Source: Nocardioides luteus (GTDB lineage: Bacteria; Actinomycetota; Actinomycetes; Propionibacteriales; Nocardioidaceae). Taken from it: DNA of 64,000 nt. Both the position numbers and the translations under genes were made by a program. Shown here in pieces: positions 41,616 to 50,027 of the stretch (positions are counted from its first letter, which is position 1; the number at the start of each line of letters is the position of its first letter). The notes under the pieces were generated by a model, which saw nothing but the letters and a program-made list of their open reading frames with translations, ran no database searches and had not been told where the DNA came from. The DNA is taken from assembly GCF_000960475.2 (NCBI RefSeq), contig NZ_JZDQ02000010.1:103935-167934 (forward strand), in the 5' to 3' direction.

Positions 41616-41840
41616 ATGTCGGTTCAGTTCGAAGTGCGCATCGATGGAATGACCTGCAACCGCTGTGTCGAGAGCGTGACCAACGCTCTGGGTGATCTCG
41701 ACGGGGTCCACGGCGTCGAGGTCGATCTGAACCCGGGAGCCGTCTCGAGCGCCCGCGTCACCGCAGACCAACAGCTCGAGCCGAGGGTCCTCAGATCAAC
41801 GCTCGCCAAGGCCGGGTTCTCGATCGCCCGCGAACCCTGA
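41616..41840 (+). CDS. heavy-metal-associated (HMA) domain protein, CopZ-like
   Basis: A 74-residue single-domain protein with the ferredoxin-like HMA fold. The metal site is GMTCNRCVESV (Cys14 and Cys17). Such proteins carry Cu(I) to transporters or enzymes. GAAGGG lies upstream of the ATG. It heads a compact operon of five genes with gaps or overlaps of 18, 3, -4 and 2 bp. No copper ATPase or CsoR gene is adjacent, unlike ordinary copZ loci. TATTTT at 41571-41576 could be a -10 element. The metal identity is inferred from the family. Confidence 0.88.
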   Translation: MSVQFEVRIDGMTCNRCVESVTNALGDLDGVHGVEVDLNPGAVSSARVTADQQLEPRVLRSTLAKAGFSIAREP

Positions 41841-41858
41841 CCGGCGGCGGATTCGTCC

Positions 41859-43037
41859 GTGCTCGGCTCCCGCCGGGACTTCCCGGCCCTCACCGCCGAA
41901 CCCGATCTCGTCTACCTCGACGCCGCCTCCGGCACCCCGTGCCCCGAAGCCGTCATCGCCCAGCTCACCGCCGAGCTGCGTGGTCCCGCCGCCAACCCCG
42001 GCCGGGGCGGGCACCCGTGGGCACGCGACGCACTGCGCCGCCTCGAGGAGGCCCGCGCCGCCGTTGCCGCGTTCCTCGGCGCCACCTTCCCCGACGAGGT
42101 CGCCTTCAGCCGTGGCGCCACCGGCGCGATGGCGTTCCTGGCCGACCGGTGGGGTCCCACCGCGCTCGCGGACGGCGGCGACATCCTCTACTGCCCCGGC
42201 GACCACCTCTCGACGGTGCGGCCCTGGCTCCGGCTCGCCGAACGGATGAAGAACCACGGCGTGCGGGCGGTGCCCTACCGCCGTGACCGCCTGGGCCGCA
42301 TCGACCCCGACGACTTCGCACGAGCAGCGAGCGATCGCACCGCGGTCGTCGTCGCCACCGACGTCCACAACCTCCACGGCACCCGGACCGACCTCGACGC
42401 GCTGGCGATCCCGCCGGGAGCGACGGTCTGCCTCGACTGCTCCCAGACCGCGGGACGGCTGCCGCTGCGGCTGGCCGAGTCGCGCGCCGAGCTCGCGGTC
42501 GTCTCCGGCCACAAGATGTTCGGACCTCCCGGCACGGGCACCGTCTACGTACGCCGTGGTCAGCATCGCCGGATCGCGGTCGACCGGGCGGCGGCACGGA
42601 GCGGTCCGGCGCGCCACGTCTCGCCGCTCACCGACGCCGCCGAGGAGGGCAGTCTCGACGGCGCTGGGGCGGCGGCACTGGCGAGCGCCACGGCGTTCCT
42701 CGACGGCATCGGCATCGACCGCGTCGGCGGCCATCTGGCCGGCCTCGCCGCCCGGTTCGCCAACGGTGCCTCCCGGATCGGAGGGGTCACGCTCCTCGGG
42801 CCCCCGGTGGAGGCGGGCGGCCCGCACAGCGGCATCGCCGCCTTCGCCCTCGACGGCCAGGCCGGCGACGACGTGGCCTTCGCCCTCGAACGCCGCCGCA
42901 TCTACGTACGCGCGGGCGACCACTGTCTCGACGGCCCGCGGGAGGACGCGGTCCGGGTGAGCTTCCACCTCTACAACGACGAGAACGACGTCGACCGACT
43001 CCTGCAGGGCCTCGCCGCCGCTGCCGAAAGGGACTGA
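41859..43037 (+). CDS. cysteine-desulfurase-like aminotransferase class V enzyme
   Basis: A 392-residue fold-type I PLP enzyme. VYLDAASGTPCPEAVIAQL opens the domain, VVATDVHNLHGTRTDLDAL and LDCSQTAGRLPL are cofactor-binding, and VVSGHKMFGPPGTG contains the Schiff-base Lys219. RAGDHCLDG (Cys356) sits where SufS/CsdA have their persulfide Cys, so desulfuration activity is possible. GTG 41859 lies 18 bp after the HMA gene. It is separate from any suf or isc cluster, so a specialised role in this operon is likely; the substrate is unknown. Confidence 0.85.
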   Translation: MLGSRRDFPALTAEPDLVYLDAASGTPCPEAVIAQLTAELRGPAANPGRGGHPWARDALRRLEEARAAVAAFLGATFPDEVAFSRGATGAMAFLADRWGPTALADGGDILYCPGDHLSTVRPWLRLAERMKNHGVRAVPYRRDRLGRIDPDDFARAASDRTAVVVATDVHNLHGTRTDLDALAIPPGATVCLDCSQTAGRLPLRLAESRAELAVVSGHKMFGPPGTGTVYVRRGQHRRIAVDRAAARSGPARHVSPLTDAAEEGSLDGAGAAALASATAFLDGIGIDRVGGHLAGLAARFANGASRIGGVTLLGPPVEAGGPHSGIAAFALDGQAGDDVAFALERRRIYVRAGDHCLDGPREDAVRVSFHLYNDENDVDRLLQGLAAAAERD

Positions 43038-43040
43038 CAC

Positions 43041-44255
43041 GTGGAGAACGAAGGCATCCGGTACGACCGTGCCGCCGCCGCCCGCATCCTGGCCGAGGTC
43101 GCCGGCGCCGACTTCCTGGCCGGCCCGGCACCGGCCGTCGGTGCGGTCTCGGTGGAGTACCGCCTCGAGGAGCTCCGGCCCGAGCCGGGGAGCGCGCTCA
43201 CGACGGGGCAGCGCCGCTACCTCGAGGCCTACATGCGGCCGTGCCGGCCCGAGCAGATCGTCACCGCCACGCACCGGGTCACCTGGCGTGACTCGCGCGG
43301 GATCGCCAACAGCGGCCACATCGGGCCCGGACCGCTCGGACCGATCCTGCCGATCGCCGCCCGGGAGGCCGTGATCGCGGTCGGCGACGCGATCGCCGGC
43401 GCGGAACCCGTCACCGCCCGCTCGGACGCACTCGGCGACGACGATCTCGACACGCTCGCCGACACCACCACCGACCAGGAGCCCGCCGAGATCTTCCGCG
43501 TCGGCGCCGAGGCCGCCGGTCGCGCGCTCGTCCAGCACGGCATGCTCGCCGGACAGGTAGGCATCGACGACCCGGTCGAGTTCGCCGAGGCGATGCTGGC
43601 CTCCGGGTTCTACGGCACGGTGGCCTCGACCTGGTTCTGGGAGCTGCAGGCCTCCACCTACCGCCGGGGCATGATCCCCGCGAGCCTCGAGGGATCCGGC
43701 GGCCGGCTGCGCTACACCGCCGACACCGTCGCGCTGCTCGCCGAGATGAAGCGCCGCACCATCGCCGACGCCCACGAGGTGATGGACCGGGCGCGCGAGG
43801 AGGGCCTGGGCGTGCGCGCCGCCATCCAGCGCTACCACGTCGAGCTCGACCAGATCTCGCGCCAGTACGCCCTGCTGCCGGTCGGCGAGCGCCCGGTCTG
43901 TCTCGGGCAGCGCGTCCACCAGGTCGATGGGGCACGCGTCCAGCCGCTGGCTGCTGTCGCCGAGGCGCTGACCGGCGCGTTCCGGTCCGCGGTCGGGTCC
44001 GTGCGGATCGCGGACGCTCCCGCCCCCGCAGGGGATGCCCGGTTCGCGGCGGGGGAGCAGGAGTTCGGGGTCCCGGACATGACCTGCCGGCACTGCCGGG
44101 TGACGATCACCGCCGTCTTCGACGCCCAGGCCGCCGAGCTGATCGAGGTCGACCTGCACGGGAAGCGGGTGCGGGCCAGGTTCACCGACGCCGACCAGCG
44201 CGACCGGGTCTTCGCCGACCTGCGCGACTGCGGCTACACGGTGGCCGAGGGGTGA
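43041..44255 (+). CDS. unrecognised protein with C-terminal HMA domain
   Basis: A 404-residue protein. The first ~335 residues are of a family I do not recognise: YMRPCRPEQIVTATHRVTWR, then SGHIGPGPLGPILPIAAREA, then a helical region VGIDDPVEFAEAMLASGFYG. There is no signal peptide or membrane helix. The last ~65 residues form an HMA domain with PDMTCRHCRVTI (Cys349, Cys352) and DLRDCGYTVAEG. Fusing an HMA domain to a probable enzyme suggests metal delivery to that enzyme or a metal-controlled activity. GTG 43041 is 3 bp after the previous stop; the end overlaps the next start (GTGA). Confidence 0.7.
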   Translation: MENEGIRYDRAAAARILAEVAGADFLAGPAPAVGAVSVEYRLEELRPEPGSALTTGQRRYLEAYMRPCRPEQIVTATHRVTWRDSRGIANSGHIGPGPLGPILPIAAREAVIAVGDAIAGAEPVTARSDALGDDDLDTLADTTTDQEPAEIFRVGAEAAGRALVQHGMLAGQVGIDDPVEFAEAMLASGFYGTVASTWFWELQASTYRRGMIPASLEGSGGRLRYTADTVALLAEMKRRTIADAHEVMDRAREEGLGVRAAIQRYHVELDQISRQYALLPVGERPVCLGQRVHQVDGARVQPLAAVAEALTGAFRSAVGSVRIADAPAPAGDARFAAGEQEFGVPDMTCRHCRVTITAVFDAQAAELIEVDLHGKRVRARFTDADQRDRVFADLRDCGYTVAEG

Positions 44256-45616
44256 GTCCCCGCTATCCGCTCCCAGCGGCGCGCCACCCGATCGCCGAGC
44301 GCCTCCTGGCCGACGGTGACGCGGTGCGTGAGGCGATCGAGCGGTTCGGGTCCCCGCTCCATCTGGTCTTCCCCCAGGTCATGGCGGAGAACGCGGCTGG
44401 GCTCGCGGCCGTGCTGGAGCGCCACGGGGTGCCGTACAACATCTTCTACGCGCACAAGGTGAACGCCTCGCACACGCTCCTCGGCCGAGCAGCGGCCGCC
44501 GGTCTCGGGGCGGACGTGACCTCCGAGGCCGAGCTCTCCCGCGCTCTTGCCGCAGGATTCCCACCGGACCGGATCGAGGCCACCGGGCCGAAGTCGCGGG
44601 CCTTCATCGAGCGGATCGCGGCGCTCGGGGTCACCGCCAACGCCGACGACCTCTGGGAGCTCGACCGGCTGGCAGCCGCGGCGCGGGCCGGCAGCACGGT
44701 CCCGGTGCTGCTGCGGCTGTCCGGCTTCGCCTCGCCGGTGGTGCCGCCGTCCCGGTTCGGCATCGACCTCGCCGACGCCGACGCCGCCCTCGAGGCGGTA
44801 CGCCGCGCGCCCGGCCTCGACCTGCGTGGTGTCGCGTTCCACCTCGACACCGCCGACCCGGCCGCCCGGGTGGACGCGCTGACCGAGTCGATGGCGGTCG
44901 TGGCCGCCGCGCACCGGAAAGGTCTGCGGCCGTCGGTGATCGACATCGGCGGCGGGTTCCGGCAGCGTTTCGTCGAGGACCCCGAGCCGTTCCAGCGCTA
45001 TGCGCGGGCGCTCGCCGCCGCGGCGCCGGGCGAGCTGGCGTGGCCCGGGCACGACCTCGGAGTGCCGGCCGCGCACAAGTACGGCAACCACCGCCCGGCC
45101 ACCGAGGTGCTCGAGCGGTTCCTGACCGCCGAGATCGAGCGGCGACCGGTCGCCGAGGTGCTGCGCGAGTGCCTGCTCACGTTGTGGATCGAGCCGGGGA
45201 AGGCCCTGGTCGACCATGCCGGGATCACCGTGGCCGAGGTGCTCTACCGGAAACGCGCGGCCGGGCGCGATCTGGTCGTGCTCGACCTGTCCCGCAACCA
45301 GATCACCCCGGCCGACCAGGAGGTCCTGCTCGACCCGGTCCTCGTCGACGGCCGCGGCGACCCACTGGAGGAGGGAGTGTTCCTGGCCGGGCGGCTGTGC
45401 CTGGAGTCCGACCTGGTCAGCCGCCGCAAGGTGTTCCTCGACGCCGAGCCGGCCAGCGGCGACGTACTCGCGTTCGTCAACACCGCCGCCTATCAGATGG
45501 ACCTGTCGGCGTCCGCCGCCGGCGGGCATCCGCCGCCGCGCAAGATCGCGGCGATCCTGGACGGTGACCGATTCACCTTCGCCGCCGACACCTCCGACGA
45601 CGACCACGGGAGCTGA
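44252..45616 (+). CDS. type III PLP-dependent decarboxylase-like enzyme (Y4yA/SbnH-like)
   Basis: A 454-residue alanine-racemase/diaminopimelate-decarboxylase-fold enzyme. PYNIFYAHKVNASHTLL contains the Schiff-base Lys69, GLGADVTSEAELSRAL follows, VIDIGGGFRQRF binds the PLP phosphate, and LWIEPGKALVDHAG is the C-terminal motif. It resembles the Y4yA group more than lysA, and with the SbnA-like neighbour recalls siderophore-type pathways where a diamino acid unit is made and decarboxylated. The substrate is unknown; the analogy is inference. It overlaps the previous gene by 4 bp and is followed after 2 bp. Confidence 0.8.
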   Translation: MSPRYPLPAARHPIAERLLADGDAVREAIERFGSPLHLVFPQVMAENAAGLAAVLERHGVPYNIFYAHKVNASHTLLGRAAAAGLGADVTSEAELSRALAAGFPPDRIEATGPKSRAFIERIAALGVTANADDLWELDRLAAAARAGSTVPVLLRLSGFASPVVPPSRFGIDLADADAALEAVRRAPGLDLRGVAFHLDTADPAARVDALTESMAVVAAAHRKGLRPSVIDIGGGFRQRFVEDPEPFQRYARALAAAAPGELAWPGHDLGVPAAHKYGNHRPATEVLERFLTAEIERRPVAEVLRECLLTLWIEPGKALVDHAGITVAEVLYRKRAAGRDLVVLDLSRNQITPADQEVLLDPVLVDGRGDPLEEGVFLAGRLCLESDLVSRRKVFLDAEPASGDVLAFVNTAAYQMDLSASAAGGHPPPRKIAAILDGDRFTFAADTSDDDHGS

Positions 45617-45618
45617 CC

Positions 45619-46896
45619 ATGCGTTACGACAGCGTGCTGGACATGATCGGCGACACCCCGCTGCTGCGGCTCGACCCGGCCGGCCACGGTGTCCCCGAGG
45701 CCGAGATCTTCCTGAAGCTGGAGTCGGCCAACCCGTTCGGCTCCGTCAAGGACCGGGTCGCCTGGGCGCTGCTGCGCGACCACATCGACGGGATCGTCGC
45801 AGACGAGCAGGTCGTCCTGGAGGCCTCCAGCGGCAACACCGCCAAGGCGCTCCAGATCATCGCCTCGATGCACGGCGTCGGGTTCCGCGCCTTCACCAAC
45901 CGGGTCCGGGTGCGCGAGGTCCGCGAGATGCTCTCGCTGCTGGGCGCTGACGTGACCGAGATGCCCGGCCTCTCGGAGTGCCCGGACCCGACCGCGCCCA
46001 ACGACGTGTTCGGGGTGATCGGCGATCTCATGGAGCGCGAACCCGGCCGCTACCACCACACCTCGCAGTACACCAACGAGGACAACCTGCGAGCCCACTA
46101 CGAGGAGACCGGCCGCGAGATCTACCGCGACGCCGGCCCGGTCGACCTGCTCGTGGGCGGGCTCGGGACCACCGGGTCGACCCGAGGGGCAGCGACGTAC
46201 CTGCGTGAACGCAACCCTGACACAGCCGTGGTCGGCGTCGTCGCCGCCGAGGGCGACTTCATCCCCGGCATCCGCTCCGCGGCGGAGATGTGGGAGGTCG
46301 GGCTCTTCGAGCCCGGCTTCTACGACGCCATCGCCGCCGTCGACTCCGCCGACGCCATCACCGCGAGCCTCGAGCTCGCGCGGCGGCACGGGGTGCTGGC
46401 CGGGCCGACGACCGGGGCGGCCTACGCGGCGGCACGGGAACGGCTCCTGTCCGGGCCCGGGGGGCCGGTCACCGCGGTCGTGATCGCGTGCGACCGGATG
46501 GAGCCGTACCTCTCCTACTACCGCCACCGCCGCCCCGACCTGTTCGGCGCGGCCCGATCCGCCACCCAGGACGCCGCACCCTCGGTCGCTCCTGAGCAGA
46601 TGGAGGCATGGAGCGCGGCCGGTGAGCACGTGGTCGTCGTGGACGTACGCACCGCCCTGGCGTTCCAGGCGGGCCACATCCCCGGCGCGATCAACCTCCG
46701 TGACGACCTGCTCGAGCAGGTCATGGAGGCGGGAACGCCGTTCTCCGAGGCCTCCCGGGTGGTCTTCGTGTGCCCGACGGGGGACCGGTCGGCGCGGTTC
46801 GCGGCCCGGGCCGCCGCGACCGGGTGCCGGGCCTACAACCTCGAGGGAGGCGTCCTTTCCTGGCGCGACAGCGGGCGTCCGCTCGCCGGCATGTGA
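45619..46896 (+). CDS. cysteine-synthase-like PLP enzyme fused to a rhodanese domain
   Basis: A 425-residue fusion. Residues 1-310 are fold-type II: MIGDTPLLRL, NPFGSVKDRVA with Lys44, LEASSGNTAKAL (substrate loop) and VGGLGTTGSTRG (phosphate loop), as in CysK and SbnA. A linker leads to a rhodanese domain (about 330-425) with VVVDVRTALAFQAGHIPGAI and the active-site loop VCPTGDRSAR (Cys385). A fused sulfurtransferase suggests that the enzyme uses or passes persulfide sulfur rather than free sulfide. It closes the five-gene operon. The metabolite made cannot be named. Confidence 0.85.
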   Translation: MRYDSVLDMIGDTPLLRLDPAGHGVPEAEIFLKLESANPFGSVKDRVAWALLRDHIDGIVADEQVVLEASSGNTAKALQIIASMHGVGFRAFTNRVRVREVREMLSLLGADVTEMPGLSECPDPTAPNDVFGVIGDLMEREPGRYHHTSQYTNEDNLRAHYEETGREIYRDAGPVDLLVGGLGTTGSTRGAATYLRERNPDTAVVGVVAAEGDFIPGIRSAAEMWEVGLFEPGFYDAIAAVDSADAITASLELARRHGVLAGPTTGAAYAAARERLLSGPGGPVTAVVIACDRMEPYLSYYRHRRPDLFGAARSATQDAAPSVAPEQMEAWSAAGEHVVVVDVRTALAFQAGHIPGAINLRDDLLEQVMEAGTPFSEASRVVFVCPTGDRSARFAARAAATGCRAYNLEGGVLSWRDSGRPLAGM

Positions 46897-46906
46897 GGTC
46901 CCCGCA

Positions 46907-47533
46907 TCACGCGGGCATGAGGAGGAGCATCGTGCCCATCCCGCTGGCCATGAGTCCGTGACCGAGGGCCGGCAGACGGTGCTCGCGCACCGCGGCCGCG
47001 CGCAGCAGCCACCAGATCACCCCGGCCGCGCACGCCGTGATGAACAGCGCGTTGACCGCGATCGCCCAGCCCGGTGCATCTGTGGCTGCGGCCGCGGTCG
47101 GCGGGAGCGCAGCCGCGGCGCCGCCGTGGCCGGCATGACCTGCGGTGTGTGTCCCCGCTGCATGGGCATCCGTCATGAGCAGCGGCATCGCGGCGAGCAT
47201 CCAGATCATCGCGGCGTTGAGCGCGAGATGTCCGACCAGGTCGGCACGCCGCGCCCGGCCGCTCGTACGGCGCAGGGCCGGCAGCAGCGCCAGCGCGAGG
47301 ATCACGAACAGGCCGACCTGAACCCAGACGGCGACATCGCGGACGACCACCCAGATCATCAGGATCATCGCAGCGCTCATCACGGTGTGGTTGACGTGAA
47401 GCACGGTCTGCCCACCGGACCCGGGACAGACCACGAGGGTCCAGATGCCTGCGGTGCCCGTGAGCACGAACGCCACGGTGAGGAGGAGGTCCCAGGGAGG
47501 ATCGACCACCCTGCCAACGTACCGTTGCCACAC
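46907..47533 (-). CDS. His/Met-rich membrane protein (DUF5134-like)
   Basis: A 208-residue protein with about five or six transmembrane segments. VLHVNHTVMSAAMILMIWVV, then MIWMLAAMPLLMTDAHAAGT and HTAGHAGHGG put several His and Met residues near membrane edges and in one external loop, a pattern often linked to copper. I associate the layout with the actinobacterial DUF5134 family. GTG 47533 is taken as start; an in-frame GTG at 47509 is possible. It is convergent with the PLP operon, 10 bp from its stop, and could be functionally linked through copper, which is inference. Confidence 0.7.
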   Translation of the reverse strand: MWQRYVGRVVDPPWDLLLTVAFVLTGTAGIWTLVVCPGSGGQTVLHVNHTVMSAAMILMIWVVVRDVAVWVQVGLFVILALALLPALRRTSGRARRADLVGHLALNAAMIWMLAAMPLLMTDAHAAGTHTAGHAGHGGAAAALPPTAAAATDAPGWAIAVNALFITACAAGVIWWLLRAAAVREHRLPALGHGLMASGMGTMLLLMPA

Positions 47534-47584
47534 CTTGCACGAGGCCGGTTGCCGTGATCGGTGCCGCAGGCCGGAAAACCCAGC

Positions 47585-47652
47585 CGAGGCGTCAGGCAGG
47601 TCGGCCGAGTGGGCACACGTGTGCCCACTCGGCCGACGTAGCTGACGCCTCG
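47585..47652. repeat. palindromic intergenic repeat, copy 2
   Basis: A 68-bp palindrome with its centre between 47618 and 47619. The inner 38 bp (47600-47637) are perfect without any spacer (each arm ends CGGCCGAGTGGGCACAC or its complement); the outer arms 47585-47595 and 47642-47652 pair perfectly beyond a 4-bp mismatch zone. GTGCCCACTCGGCCGACG (47621-47638) is identical in copy 1. A further TGACGCCTCG half-site is at 47663-47672. It lies between HPr and the membrane-protein gene and may end HPr transcription. Confidence 0.8.
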
Positions 47653-47674
47653 CGCGACGGGGGTGACGCCTCGC

Positions 47675-47932
47675 TCAGGCGTCGAGGTCCTGCGCGACGA
47701 GCGCCGCGATCGTGTCGACGGCGGCCTGGTCGGGCCCGGTGACCTCGACCTTGTCGCCGTTGCCGGCGCCCAGGGTCATGATCAGCAGCGACGAGCCGGC
47801 GTCGACGGGCTCGCCGCCGGGTACGGCGAGAGTGATCTCGGCGCCGAGCTCCTCGACCTTCTCGGAGATGATCGCGGCGGGGCGGGCATGCAGGCCGACG
47901 GCGGAGCCGACGGTGACGGTCTGGGTGGGCAT
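47675..47932 (-). CDS. ptsH: phosphocarrier protein HPr
   Basis: Carries phosphate from enzyme I to the fructose IIA domain. The 85 residues include the active site VGLHARPAA with His15, and AGSSLLIMTLGAG in the region of the regulatory serine. The order ptsH - fruA - fruK - fruR on the - strand, with ptsI divergent, is a complete fructose PTS. It starts 43 bp after fruA ends, so it is probably the last gene of the operon; the palindromic repeat follows. Confidence 0.95.
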   Translation of the reverse strand: MPTQTVTVGSAVGLHARPAAIISEKVEELGAEITLAVPGGEPVDAGSSLLIMTLGAGNGDKVEVTGPDQAAVDTIAALVAQDLDA

Positions 47933-47975
47933 GATGCTCCTTAGATCGACGGTTCGGTTGATGGGAGGTACTGCG

Positions 47976-50027
47976 TCAGCTGGTGGCGGCGGCCGGGACC
48001 GGGGCGCGACCGACGGACTTGAGGGCGATCACGGTGGCGGCACCGACGACCACGCCGGCGGCGAGGGCGATCAGGTAGCCGAGCACGTTGGTGACGGCGA
48101 AGAGGACGAAGATGCCGCCGTGCGGTGCGCGGACGCCGACCTCGAAGAGCTCCGAGAGGCCACCGGTGACCGCGCTGCCGACCATGATGGCCGGGATGAC
48201 GCGCATCGGGTCGGCCGCGGCGAACGGGATCGCGCCCTCGGTGATGAACGAGGCGCCGAGCAGCCAGCCGGCCTTGCCGTTCTCGTGCTCTGCGGTGGTG
48301 AAGAGCTGGGGACGTACGACGGTGGCCAGCGCCAGCGCGATCGGCGGGACCATGCCGCTGAGCATGACCGCGGCCATGATCCGGAGCTCGGGCGCGTTCG
48401 CGGCGAGCGAGGCGGCCCCGACGCCGGTGGCGGCGAAGGAGTAGGCGACCTTGTTGAGCGGGCCGCCCATGTCGAAGGCCATCATCAGGCCGAGCACGGC
48501 GCCGAGGGCGACGGCGCTGCTGCCGTCGAGGGCGCCGAGCCCGTCGGTGAGCCGCTCCATCAGCCAGTTGATCGGCTTGCCGAGCACCACGATCATCACC
48601 AGACCGGCCAGGATCGAGGTCACCAGCGGGATCACCAGCACCGGCATCAGGCCGCGCGCCCAGCTCGGCACCCGCCAGCCGCTGACCCAGTGGGCGATCA
48701 CACCGGCGAGCACACCGCCCGCGATCGCGCCGAGGAAACCGGTCGCCGGCGCGGAGACGCCGTCAGCGTTGGCGACGCCGAACAGGTTGGCGGCCAGCGC
48801 ACCCATGATGAAGCCGGGGGCGATGCCGGGGCGGTCGGCGATGGCGTACGCGATGTAGCCGGCCAGGGCGGGGATGAACAGCATGAACGCGGTCTTGCCG
48901 ATGACGAAGAAGAGCGCGCCGAGGTAGACGGCGAGGCCGCTGTCGAAGAGCGCGTGCTCGAGTCCGAGCCCCTGGGCGTCGGGCAGGTTCGTGATCGTGT
49001 TGTCGACCATCACCGCGCCGTAGACGTTGGTGATGTCGTAGCCACCGAGCAGGAAGCTCAACGCGATCAGCAGGCCGCCGGCGGCGACGAACGGGATCAT
49101 GTAGGACACGCCGGTCATCAGGATCCGACGGGTGCGGCCACCCCAGCTCTCCGAGGCGGTCGAGGCGGACTCGGAGGACTCGCCCCTGCCGGACTCGACG
49201 CGTGCCGCGTTCGGGTTCTCGGCGGCGGCGAGCGCCTCGGCGATCATCGCGTCGGCGTCGTCGATCGGACGCTTGACGCCGGAGGAGACCAGCGGCTTGC
49301 CGGCGAACCGGCTCCGGTCACGGACGCCGACGTCGACGGCGAAGATGGCCGCGTCGGCCTTCGCGATCGTCTCGGCGGGCAACGGCGTCGCGCCGGCCGA
49401 GCCCTGGGTCTCGACCGCGATCTCCACCCCGGCGCGCGCGGCCGCGGCCTGGAGGGCCTCGGCAGCCATGTAGGTGTGCGCGATGCCGGTCGGGCAGGCG
49501 GTCACGGCGACCAGGGAGCGCTTCTGCGTGGGAGCCGCCTCGGGAGCAGCGGCCGGCGTCTTCTGCTCGGCGGGCGCGTCGCTGACTGCGTCCAGGATGG
49601 TCCGGGCGGCCTCCTCGGCAGACTCCGTCTCGCGCAGCTTCCGGCCGAACTCGGGACGGGCCAGGGCGCGGGCCAGCTTGGTCAGGATCGTCAGGTGGGT
49701 GGCGTCGCCGCCCGCCGGTGCGCCGATGAGGAAGGCGAGGTCGGCCGGGCCGTCCTTGGCGCCGAAGTCGACCGGCGGCGAGAGCCGGGCGAAGGCCACC
49801 ACGGGCTCGTCCACCCCGGACGTACGGCAGTGGGGGATCGCCAGGCCGCCGGGGAGCCCGGTGGCGGAGATCTCCTCGCGGGCGAGCGCGTCGGCGACGA
49901 GCGCGTCGAGGTCGGTGGCGCGGCCGGCGTCGGTCACGCGCTGGGCCAGGGCACGGATCACGTCGTGCTTGTCAGGGCCGAGGTCGGCGTCGAGGGCGAC
50001 GAGCTCGGGGGCGATGAGTGCGGACAT
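47976..50027 (-). CDS. fruA: fructose PTS transporter subunit IIABC
   Basis: Imports fructose and phosphorylates it to fructose-1-phosphate. The 683-residue protein contains IIA (about 1-150, with phosphorylated His in LAIPHCRTS near residue 65), IIB (about 170-270, with Cys in VTACPTGIAHTYMAAE near 178) and IIC (from about 325), with multiple membrane helices and signatures GVSYMIPFVAAGGLLIAL and FDMGGPLNKVAY. The ATG at 50027 overlaps the fruK stop by ATGA. The domain order A-B-C is common in actinobacteria. Confidence 0.97.
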   Translation of the reverse strand: MSALIAPELVALDADLGPDKHDVIRALAQRVTDAGRATDLDALVADALAREEISATGLPGGLAIPHCRTSGVDEPVVAFARLSPPVDFGAKDGPADLAFLIGAPAGGDATHLTILTKLARALARPEFGRKLRETESAEEAARTILDAVSDAPAEQKTPAAAPEAAPTQKRSLVAVTACPTGIAHTYMAAEALQAAAARAGVEIAVETQGSAGATPLPAETIAKADAAIFAVDVGVRDRSRFAGKPLVSSGVKRPIDDADAMIAEALAAAENPNAARVESGRGESSESASTASESWGGRTRRILMTGVSYMIPFVAAGGLLIALSFLLGGYDITNVYGAVMVDNTITNLPDAQGLGLEHALFDSGLAVYLGALFFVIGKTAFMLFIPALAGYIAYAIADRPGIAPGFIMGALAANLFGVANADGVSAPATGFLGAIAGGVLAGVIAHWVSGWRVPSWARGLMPVLVIPLVTSILAGLVMIVVLGKPINWLMERLTDGLGALDGSSAVALGAVLGLMMAFDMGGPLNKVAYSFAATGVGAASLAANAPELRIMAAVMLSGMVPPIALALATVVRPQLFTTAEHENGKAGWLLGASFITEGAIPFAAADPMRVIPAIMVGSAVTGGLSELFEVGVRAPHGGIFVLFAVTNVLGYLIALAAGVVVGAATVIALKSVGRAPVPAAATS

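Noticed and set aside
41616..46896. PLP/HMA operon read as an ordinary suf or lysine-biosynthesis cluster
   Set aside because: No sufBCD, sufU or dap genes are present. The decarboxylase-like and cysteine-synthase-like proteins differ from LysA and CysK in context, and the rhodanese and HMA fusions do not fit.
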